Origin: Anaerolineales bacterium
Lineage (GTDB): Bacteria > Chloroflexota > Anaerolineae > Anaerolineales > UBA4823
Reading direction: 5' to 3'
Assembly (NCBI GenBank): GCA_022865865.1
Contig: JALHTN010000166.1
Location: 1-17,472, forward strand
DNA length: 17,472 nucleotides
In this document: one piece after another, positions 1 through 6,343 of the stretch
Layout: each line of letters starts with the position of its first letter
How positions within the stretch are numbered: position 1 is the stretch's first letter
The notes under the pieces: model-generated
Database searches by the model: none
What the model was told of the DNA's origin: nothing
The model's input: the letters and a program-made list of their open reading frames with translations, nothing else
Made by a program: the position numbers and the translations under genes

Positions 1-2
1 AG

Positions 3-767
3 ATGAGACTTGAAGGTAAAGTTGCCTTGATTACCGGTGGTGCCGCAGGAATTGGAAAATTCACCGCCAGTCGATTTATCCAGGAGGGGGCGAAGGTCGC
101 CATTTGTGATGTAAACGAGCAGGTTGGGTTGAATACTGCTGCTGAACTTGGCGATAACTGCATTTTTTCTGTGGTTGATGTCTCTGACCGTCAAAGCGTC
201 CAGCACTGGGTTGAGCAAGTTATTGCCAAGTTCGGGCGCGTTGATATCCTGGTCAATAACGCTGGAATCCTACGTGATGCCACGCTGGTCAAGGTCAAGG
301 ATGGTGAACTTATCAAGCAGATGACCGAAGAAGCCTTCGACAGGGTTGTTTCGGTAAATCTAAAAGGTGTGTTTAATTGTACTCAAGCGGTTGCACCACA
401 TATGATTCGCCAGAAAGCAGGCTCGATCGTAAATGCATCTTCCGTTGTTGGACTGGACGGCAACTTTGGTCAAACCAATTATGTGGCTGCGAAAGCAGGT
501 GTAGTTGGCATGACAAAGGTTTGGTCACGTGAACTTGGTCGTTATAACATCCGTGTTAATGCGGTTGCTCCGGGAATGATATTGACCGAAATGTTGCTCT
601 CCATGCCCGAGGATGTTCTTGAATCATTTAAGCAAAGGATCCCAATCAAAAGACTAGGTACACCTGAGGAGGTTGCAAATCTTTACTTGTTCCTGGCTTC
701 GGATGAAGCCAGCTACATATCAGGGGAAGTGGTCCGGGTTGATGGTGGATTGGTGATCGGAACATAG
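3..767 (+). CDS. SDR-family NAD(H)-dependent dehydrogenase (FabG-like)
   Basis: This is a cytosolic short-chain dehydrogenase/reductase of 254 residues, the usual length for the classical family. The cofactor motif TGGAAGIG is at residues 11-18, NNAG at 85-88, the active-site Asn at 119, Ser at 147, and the catalytic YVAAK at 160-164. The PG motif is at 190-191 and the C-terminal VDGG at 246-249. Asp36 at the end of the second beta strand suggests a preference for NAD(H) over NADP(H). The family oxidises secondary alcohols or reduces 3-oxoacyl thioesters; the sequence does not reveal the substrate. The ATG lies two bases from the window edge, so its ribosome binding site cannot be judged. It precedes an esterase gene by 43 bases in the same orientation, which suggests a shared catabolic operon. 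It could be a 3-hydroxyacyl-CoA dehydrogenase for the acyl-CoA pathway encoded downstream, but that is inference. Confidence 0.9.
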   Translation: MRLEGKVALITGGAAGIGKFTASRFIQEGAKVAICDVNEQVGLNTAAELGDNCIFSVVDVSDRQSVQHWVEQVIAKFGRVDILVNNAGILRDATLVKVKDGELIKQMTEEAFDRVVSVNLKGVFNCTQAVAPHMIRQKAGSIVNASSVVGLDGNFGQTNYVAAKAGVVGMTKVWSRELGRYNIRVNAVAPGMILTEMLLSMPEDVLESFKQRIPIKRLGTPEEVANLYLFLASDEASYISGEVVRVDGGLVIGT

Positions 768-810
768 GGATTTTGTGAGTTAGCCCTTACAATGAATGGA
801 GCGAGTATAG

Positions 811-2007
811 ATGAAGCATACAGATCCTGAAGCGCTTGGTTTCTCTTCGGAACGATTATTGCGCATCGACAGCCTGATGAACCGTTATGTGGAGAGCGGA
901 AAACTGGCCGGGATAGATACATGCGTTGTCCGCTATAGTCAGATTGTGCATCGCAAAACTTTCGGACATCAAAATCTTGAGACGAATACGCCCATGTCGA
1001 AAGATTCGATTTTTCGAATCTACTCCATGACAAAGCCAATTGCATCCGTTGCATTAATGATGTTGTATGAGGAAGCGCTGTTCAACCTCACAGATGCGGT
1101 CAGCCAATACATTCCTGCTTTCAAGAATGTTAAAGTCTGGGGTGCAGATGGCGCATTAGAAGTTCCTGTACGCCCCATGACGGTTCAGGATTTATTGCGC
1201 CAAACAGCCGGGCTGAGTTACGGTGGTTTCACTGAATCACAGTCTCCGGTGGATAAGTTATATGATGAAGCGGATCTTTTCAATCCTGACATCACAAACG
1301 CAGAGTTAACCGAACGTATTGCCAGCCTGCCGCTCATGTTCCATCCAGGAGCTAAATGGCATTACAGTGTTGCCACGGATGTCGTTGGCTACCTGGTTGA
1401 AGTACTATCGGACAAACCGCTGGCGGACTTCCTGCAGGAAAAAATCTTTGATCCGTTGGGGATGGAAGATACTGCCTTTTCCATTGACCCCTCCAAGTTG
1501 AGTCGTTTTTGCACCCTCTACGGTAAAACACCAGATAGTGATTTTGGTGTTCTCGACTTGCCAGATTCCAGCGAATACCTACCCCCTGTGACAATACATT
1601 CCGGGGGATCCGGTTTAGTATCCACTACTACTGATTACCTGCAATTTGCCCAATGTATATTGAACAAAGGCGAGTTGAATGGTGTGAGACTGCTCGGACC
1701 AAGAACGGTTGCGTTAATGACCAGCAACCACCTGCCTGCGGTCCTTCTCCCCATTGCGTTTGAAGGTGTGGAACCTATGTTGGGAATGGGATTTGGCTTG
1801 GGATTTGGTGTGATGTTGGATATGGCACAAACCGGTGTGATGGGTTCGGTGGGCGATCACGGCTGGGGTGGGTACGCGGAAACCTTTTTTTGGATCGATC
1901 CTCAGGAAGAGATGATCGCAATTCTGATGAGCCAATACCAACCTTCACAAACCTACCCGATCCGCAAAGAGTTTAGAACAGCGGTTTACCAGGCGCTTAT
2001 CAGTTGA
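811..2007 (+). CDS. Serine hydrolase, class C beta-lactamase / EstB-like esterase family
   Basis: The 398-residue protein has the class C beta-lactamase/esterase fold. The nucleophile motif SMTK is at residues 72-75 (Ser72, Lys75), the YSV version of the Y-x-N motif is at 185-187, and a GDHGWGG segment at 348-354 takes the place of the KTG box. The YSVATDVVGYLVE context and the WGG box are typical of EstB or LovD-type esterases and transesterases rather than true AmpC enzymes. No signal peptide is visible, so it is probably cytosolic and acts on a small ester. The ribosome binding site is weak (GGAGCG about 9 bases upstream). The next gene begins six bases after its stop, so the two are probably co-transcribed. 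Antibiotic hydrolysis is unlikely given the motif set. In this cluster it may release an acid or alcohol that enters the acyl-CoA route; that role is inferred from context. Confidence 0.88.
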   Translation: MKHTDPEALGFSSERLLRIDSLMNRYVESGKLAGIDTCVVRYSQIVHRKTFGHQNLETNTPMSKDSIFRIYSMTKPIASVALMMLYEEALFNLTDAVSQYIPAFKNVKVWGADGALEVPVRPMTVQDLLRQTAGLSYGGFTESQSPVDKLYDEADLFNPDITNAELTERIASLPLMFHPGAKWHYSVATDVVGYLVEVLSDKPLADFLQEKIFDPLGMEDTAFSIDPSKLSRFCTLYGKTPDSDFGVLDLPDSSEYLPPVTIHSGGSGLVSTTTDYLQFAQCILNKGELNGVRLLGPRTVALMTSNHLPAVLLPIAFEGVEPMLGMGFGLGFGVMLDMAQTGVMGSVGDHGWGGYAETFFWIDPQEEMIAILMSQYQPSQTYPIRKEFRTAVYQALIS

Positions 2008-2013
2008 GGAAAA

Positions 2014-3195
2014 ATGAAGGGTAAACCTGCAGAACCCAAAATTAAAAGCAAGAAGCCAAGATTGTATAGCTTTCGTATCCGCAAATCTCCCTATTTTGAG
2101 GCTACGCAGCGTTACGGGTGTAAATCCTATACAACCTACAACAACATGTACCTGCCGCTGGTATATCAAGACCTGGTGAGTGATTACTGGCACATAAAGA
2201 AGGGTGTGACCCTTTGGGATGTGGGTTGCCAAAGACAGGTTGAAATTACCGGACCAGATGCCTTCAAATTCCTCCGGCATTTAACGCCTCGAAATCTGGG
2301 GAACTTTAAGGTTGGCCAATGCAAATATGTTCCTCTTACTACGCAGGATGGCGGGATTCTTAATGATCCAGTAATTTCTCGTCTAGGAGAAAATCATTTC
2401 TGGTTATCGATTGCGGACCGGGATATCCTGCTCTGGGCAAAGGGACTCGCGGTTGGCTATAAAATGCAGGTATCTATTCAAGAGCCGGACGTTTCCCCAC
2501 TGGCAGTGCAGGGACCTAAATCTTTCGATGTTATCGCGGACTTGTTTGGAGATTGGGTCCGAAAATTAAAATACTTCTAGTTCCAGGAAACAGAATTAGA
2601 TGGAATTCCGCTCATTCTTGCCCGATCAGGGTGGAGCAAACAAGGTGGTTATGAATTGTATCTCCGTGACGGAAAATATGGAGACCGGCTGTGGGAAATC
2701 GTGATGGAAGCTGGGAGACCCTATGACATCCAGCCTGCCACCCCATCATCCATTGAACGGGTTGAGAGTGGATTATTAAATTATTGGGAAGATATGACCG
2801 AAGATACCAACCCATATGAAATTGGTTTAGGAAAGTTTGTCAATCTCGAACAGGAAATCGATTTTATCGGCAAAGAGGCGCTAAAGGAGATTAAAGCAGC
2901 CGGGATAAAACGGAAATTGGTGGGATTGGAAATTCACTCGGAGCCGCTGAACCAGCTCGCACAGCCATGGTCAGTCGAATGTGATGATCAATCAGTAGGA
3001 GCGATCACCAGTGCGGTCTATTCACCAGATTTGGACAAGAATATCGGTTTTGCGATGGTTGGAGTTGAGTGTGCAGAGCTAGGAACAAAATTGGTTGTTG
3101 AGATGGGAGATCAGCGCGCAGAATCTGTTGTTTCTGCAATATCCTTTATTAATAATACAGAAAAAGGGTGGAGAGGAATTACAGATGATCAATAA
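2014..3195 (+). pseudogene. DmdA/GcvT-like THF-dependent methyltransferase interrupted by an in-frame TAG
   Basis: One reading frame runs from ATG 2014 to TAA 3195 and is broken only by TAG at 2578-2580, after residue 188. Sequence on both sides of the stop belongs to the aminomethyltransferase (GcvT) fold and most resembles DMSP demethylase DmdA. Features in order are WDVGCQRQVEI, NDPVISRL, LAVQGPKS, then after the stop LDGIPLILARSGWSKQGGYE, the NPYEIGLGKFV segment and a C-terminal GcvT barrel. About 392 residues plus the stop matches the family size. DmdA moves a methyl group from dimethylsulfoniopropionate to tetrahydrofolate; related proteins act on other methylated compounds, so the substrate is uncertain. 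The start has a good GAGG site overlapping the stop of the esterase gene. Nearby genes (SDR, acyl-CoA dehydrogenase, E1) end in TAG, which argues against TAG recoding. It is either a recent nonsense mutation or a sequencing error. The downstream half could restart only at weak internal codons. Confidence 0.85.
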
Positions 3196-3270
3196 AAAAC
3201 TCTAGCAATATGGTTTGACTAATTTGAGGGCATAATTTTCATTGTTATGTAAGAAGTGAATTCATCAGGA

Positions 3271-3302
3271 TACTCGGGTCAGCTTGATGGTTGACCCGAG
3301 TA
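3271..3302. repeat. Perfect 11-bp inverted repeat in the leader of the acyl-CoA dehydrogenase gene
   Basis: TACTCGGGTCA at 3271-3281 is mirrored exactly by TGACCCGAGTA at 3292-3302 around a 10-base loop. No T-run follows on either strand, so it is not a classical intrinsic terminator. It ends 38 bases before the likely acyl-CoA dehydrogenase start and 25 bases before its AGGAGG site. It could be an operator for a dimeric regulator, an mRNA processing or stability hairpin, or part of a terminator lacking its U tract. A weak promoter-like pair (TTGAGG at 3224-3229, TATGTA at 3246-3251, 16-base spacer) lies just upstream, and an operator at +10 to +40 would fit that. Confidence 0.7.
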
Positions 3303-3327
3303 AGAAACTAAATCTTAGCGAGGGTTC

Positions 3328-3333
3328 AGGAGG
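3328..3333 (+). promoter_or_regulatory. AGGAGG ribosome binding site deciding the acyl-CoA dehydrogenase start
   Basis: A full-consensus AGGAGG sits seven bases before ATG 3341. This supports that codon over an in-frame upstream ATG at 3284, which lies inside the inverted-repeat loop region and would add 19 residues with no resemblance to the family. Confidence 0.85.
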
Positions 3334-3340
3334 CACTATA

Positions 3341-4477
3341 ATGATCGACTTTACTTTCACAGAAGAGCAGGATCTTTTCCAGAAAGCAGCGAGAGAATTT
3401 GCTGAGATCAAAATCGCTCCCCATGTACCAGAAATGGAAGAAAACGATCTGTCATGGAATCCGGTGATCAAAGAATTGGGTGAGGGCGAAATGATGGCCA
3501 TTACAATTCCGGAGGAATATGGTGGGCTTGGTTTAGGCTATACCGTCAGGATGATCGCATTGGAGGAGATCGCGCGTATTTCCGTCGCAACAGCAATGAT
3601 GATGCAGGTCGGAGGGCTTGGCATCGATCCGATCATCCTTTTTGGTACCGAAGAACAAAAGCAGAAGTATCTGCCTGGATTGGCTTCGGGTGAGCGATTT
3701 GCCACCGTTGCTGTCACAGAACCAACAGGCGGTTCCGATCCGAAAGGCTGCCGCACGACCTACAAGAAGCAAAACGGGTCTTATGTTCTCAACGGACGCA
3801 AGTGCTTCATCACCAACTCTCACATCGCCGACACCCAGGTGGTGCTGGCAGTGGATGAAGATAATGATGAAGCTTACTCGACTTTCATCCTCGAAAAAGG
3901 GATGGAGGGTTTTGAGCCAACACATATTGAGCACAAGATCGGCATGCGCGGATGCAACACCGGTGAGATCGAGATGAAGGATTGCGTTGTTCCGGCCGAG
4001 AATCTGCTGGGACCGGAAGGCAAAGGCATGCGGGTTTCGATGACTGCCATCAGCGAAGCAGGGCGCGCCGGAATGATCGGCTGCGCTTTGGGGCTGCAAA
4101 CAGCCTGCCTGGAGGCAGCGGTTAAATTCGCCAATGAACGCATTCTATATGGAAAACCGGTCAGCAGACTGCAAGCCCAACAATTCAAGATCGCTGACAT
4201 CAAGATTGATCTGGAAGCCGGTCGCCTGCTCGGGTATCGAGCATCCGCCTCGCATGAGAGAGGTGAGCGCGCTGGCAATGAATACGCCGTAGCGAAGTAT
4301 TTCACCACCGAAGCTGCTCAGAGAGCGGCCAAGATGGCCGCGGATATTCATGGCGGCTATGGCTGCATGGATGAGTACCCGGTCACCCGCTATGTGCGTG
4401 ATTCATTTGTCCTTGGACCTTCTGCTGGTACATCAGACATTATGAAGGTAATCGTAGCTCGCTGGGCGCTCTCTTAG
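3341..4477 (+). CDS. Acyl-CoA dehydrogenase lacking the usual catalytic Glu
   Basis: This 378-residue flavoprotein oxidises an acyl-CoA to its 2-enoyl-CoA and passes electrons to ETF, whose genes follow directly. Family marks are an N-terminal helix bundle beginning FTEEQ, the FGTEEQKQKYLP segment at 101-112, the flavin-contacting TEPTGGSD at 126-133, the RILYGKPV segment at 267-274 and the IHGGYGCMDEYPVTR segment at 336-350. The position that carries the catalytic base in most members (YEGT) reads SAGT here (361-364), so Glu is replaced by Ala362. The alternative base position used by isovaleryl-CoA dehydrogenase also lacks Glu: it aligns to Gly241 next to Arg242 in the EAGRAG segment, with the nearest Glu at 239. 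Asp96, before the FGT helix, is a candidate replacement base; dienoyl-forming cyclic acyl-CoA dehydrogenases are known to use Asp in that general region. The substrate is therefore likely unusual. Its length and cofactor motifs look intact. Confidence 0.92.
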   Translation: MIDFTFTEEQDLFQKAAREFAEIKIAPHVPEMEENDLSWNPVIKELGEGEMMAITIPEEYGGLGLGYTVRMIALEEIARISVATAMMMQVGGLGIDPIILFGTEEQKQKYLPGLASGERFATVAVTEPTGGSDPKGCRTTYKKQNGSYVLNGRKCFITNSHIADTQVVLAVDEDNDEAYSTFILEKGMEGFEPTHIEHKIGMRGCNTGEIEMKDCVVPAENLLGPEGKGMRVSMTAISEAGRAGMIGCALGLQTACLEAAVKFANERILYGKPVSRLQAQQFKIADIKIDLEAGRLLGYRASASHERGERAGNEYAVAKYFTTEAAQRAAKMAADIHGGYGCMDEYPVTRYVRDSFVLGPSAGTSDIMKVIVARWALS

Positions 4478-4529
4478 CCTGTTGGGATTCTCGCTACCGA
4501 TCAAACACCTTTCCTGACTCAGGATTTCG

Positions 4530-5327
4530 ATGCTTAGAATTGTTATTTGTGTTAAGGCAGTTCCTGAACCAAAAGCTGCTGAAGAACTTAAAATCGATCC
4601 GCTTACAAAATCACTCACCAGATTGGATATCCCTTTGGTGATCAACCCGCTTGACAGGAATGCACTGGAGGCTGCTTTGCTGATAAAAGAGCAATCTGCA
4701 GCACACATCACTGTGATCAGTATGGGACCGCCTCCAGCTGGAGAAATTGTAAAGGAATGCCTTGCTTTAGGTGCAGATACTGGCATCCTTTTATCTGATC
4801 CATCTTTTGCGGGAGCAGACGCATATGCCACTGCTTTCACTCTTGCCAAGGCCATCGAAAAAGTTGCAGAGGTCGATGTCGTGTTGTGCGGCAGGGCGAG
4901 CAGTGATGGGGCAACCGAATGGGTAGGCCCGGAGCTGGCCATATTCTTGGATATGCCAGTGGTGACAATGGTACGGGAGTTTGTTGCATCTGAGGGGACC
5001 AGTTGGAAGGTTAAAGCAGACCTAGAGAATGGTTATCGATTGGTTCAGGTAGAACTACCAGCAGTTTTCACAGTGACCCAGGACGTCAATAATCCCCGCA
5101 CGCTCAGTTTCTCAGGGATCATCAAAGCTAGAAAGAAAGAGATCACTACCTGGGGGCTGGATGACCTGGCTTTGCCAGCAGATTCTGTCGGTCTGAAAGG
5201 ATCTCCAACGATCGTATCAAAACTGACAGTTGTTGAGAGCAAACGGGAGTGCCAGATTATTGAAGGCACATTGGAAGAAAAAGTGGATTTTGTGATCACT
5301 AAATTGGTGGAAACGGGAGTGATATGA
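4530..5327 (+). CDS. etfB: Electron transfer flavoprotein subunit beta
   Basis: This 265-residue protein has the EtfB adenine-nucleotide alpha-hydrolase fold. The N-terminus MLRIVICVKAVPEP is typical, followed by NPLDRNALEAAL at 39-50, GADTGILLSDPSFAGADAYA at 81-100 and GRASSDGATEWVGPELA at 121-137. The last motif is usually G(K/R)QAIDGDT..VGP, so Gln-Ala-Ile-Asp-Gly-Asp is changed to Ala-Ser-Ser-Asp-Gly-Ala in this lineage. EtfB pairs with EtfA to accept electrons from acyl-CoA dehydrogenases. It starts 52 bases after the acyl-CoA dehydrogenase stop with an AGGAT site about five bases upstream. Its stop overlaps the etfA start as ATGA. Whether the pair bifurcates electrons cannot be decided by eye, and no ferredoxin or ETF:quinone oxidoreductase gene is present in the window. 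Confidence 0.93.
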   Translation: MLRIVICVKAVPEPKAAEELKIDPLTKSLTRLDIPLVINPLDRNALEAALLIKEQSAAHITVISMGPPPAGEIVKECLALGADTGILLSDPSFAGADAYATAFTLAKAIEKVAEVDVVLCGRASSDGATEWVGPELAIFLDMPVVTMVREFVASEGTSWKVKADLENGYRLVQVELPAVFTVTQDVNNPRTLSFSGIIKARKKEITTWGLDDLALPADSVGLKGSPTIVSKLTVVESKRECQIIEGTLEEKVDFVITKLVETGVI

Positions 5328-6343
5328 TCAGTGATCATAAAAACTCTGTGTGGGTGATTGCAGAACAGAATGGGGGAGATATACCTGTTGTCTGCCTCGA
5401 AATAATCGGCCAGGCTCGTAAGTTAGCAGATGATCTGGACGTGCCTGTCGAGGTGGTTCTTCTTGGGAACGGCATTAGCGACCAAGTCGATTTGCTGTTC
5501 TTTGCGGGAGCGGATGCAGTCCATCTGGGTGATGCACCTGGTTTTGACATATACCAGCCCGAGATATTCACGGAGACCATTGTTTCGCGTGCCAAACAGC
5601 TGGATCCTCAAATCATGTTGGTTGGTTCAACATTTATGGGGCGAGAATTGGCCCCATTGATCGCCGCCAAACTTGGTACAGGTTTAACTGCCCATTGTAT
5701 CGATCTGGTTTTGGATGAAAATGGAATCCTCGAGCAGCAAATCCCGGCATATGGGGGCATGATGTCGATCATTTGTCCCGATAAACGCCCCCAAATTGCC
5801 ACTATTGCCCGGGGAGTTTTTCCAATGCCAGCATTGGATCAGAATCGATCAGGAAAGATCCTGCCGGTTGAAACCCCTCAAGGAATAAAAAATCGGGTGC
5901 AGACTCTCGAAGTAGTCCATGTAGTACCCAAAGGTGTGCCGCTAGAATCCGCTCCTGTTGTGGTCGCCGGCGGTGTTGGCGCAGGATCCAGAGAGGGTTG
6001 GCAGGAGATTGAAGCCCTGGCTGAGACCCTCAATGCAGCTTTGGGTTCAACGCGACCCGCAGTTGATGAGGGTTGGACGGAATTAGAAACCATGATTGGA
6101 CAAAGTGGGAAAATGGTAAATCCGGAGCTTTATATTGGAGTGGGTTTATCAGGAGAATTGCAGCATATGGTGGGCATTGTTGGGGCAAAAGTAATGATCG
6201 CCATCAACAATGACGCCAAGTCTCCCATCTTTGAGCAGGTGGACTATGGCGTGGTTGAAGATTGCCGTGTCTTTGTGCCAGCTTTAGTGGAAGCATTGAA
6301 GAAAAACAAAGGTTACACCAGGAGGGCAGCAAATGTCATTTGA
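5324..6343 (+). CDS. etfA: Electron transfer flavoprotein subunit alpha
   Basis: This 339-residue EtfA forms the FAD-carrying half of the ETF heterodimer. The N-terminal domain carries GRELAP at 107-112 and RPQ at 155-157. The C-terminal FAD domain carries GSTRPAVDEGW at 241-251, GQSGK at 259-263, GLSGELQH at 274-281, AINND at 293-297 and the DYGVVED segment from 307. These follow the canonical FAD-contact order, so the protein should be functional. No extra N-terminal ferredoxin domain is present. The ATG overlaps the etfB stop by four bases (ATGA), which indicates translational coupling and 1:1 synthesis. Its own stop overlaps the start of the acyl-CoA synthetase by eleven bases. A dedicated ETF beside one acyl-CoA dehydrogenase suggests the dehydrogenase uses this pair as its electron acceptor. 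Confidence 0.94.
   Translation: MISDHKNSVWVIAEQNGGDIPVVCLEIIGQARKLADDLDVPVEVVLLGNGISDQVDLLFFAGADAVHLGDAPGFDIYQPEIFTETIVSRAKQLDPQIMLVGSTFMGRELAPLIAAKLGTGLTAHCIDLVLDENGILEQQIPAYGGMMSIICPDKRPQIATIARGVFPMPALDQNRSGKILPVETPQGIKNRVQTLEVVHVVPKGVPLESAPVVVAGGVGAGSREGWQEIEALAETLNAALGSTRPAVDEGWTELETMIGQSGKMVNPELYIGVGLSGELQHMVGIVGAKVMIAINNDAKSPIFEQVDYGVVEDCRVFVPALVEALKKNKGYTRRAANVI
6320..6326 (+). promoter_or_regulatory. AGGAGGG ribosome binding site inside the end of etfA
   Basis: AGGAGGG lies six bases before ATG 6333, within the last codons of etfA. It fixes the start of the acyl-CoA synthetase and shows that the two genes are translated from one message. Confidence 0.8.

Noticed and set aside
2578..2580. 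TAG as a pyrrolysine codon in the methyltransferase
   Set aside because: Pyrrolysine is known in MttB/MtmB/MtbB-type corrinoid methyltransferases, not in the GcvT fold. Neighbouring genes end in TAG, and no pyl gene or tRNA is seen.
3215..3236. TTGACT...CATAAT as a sigma-70 promoter
   Set aside because: The spacer is only 10 bases, too short for a working promoter.
3271..3310. Inverted repeat as an intrinsic terminator
   Set aside because: Neither strand has a T-run after the stem; it continues AGAAACTAAAT on one side and CCTGATGAAT on the other.
3284..3343. Upstream ATG 3284 as the acyl-CoA dehydrogenase start
   Set aside because: It lies within the inverted-repeat loop, lacks a ribosome binding site and adds residues unlike the family. 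ATG 3341 has a perfect AGGAGG.
3533..4351. Long minus-strand frames opposite the acyl-CoA dehydrogenase
   Set aside because: They are antisense shadows of a strongly conserved gene, with low-complexity translations and no family match.
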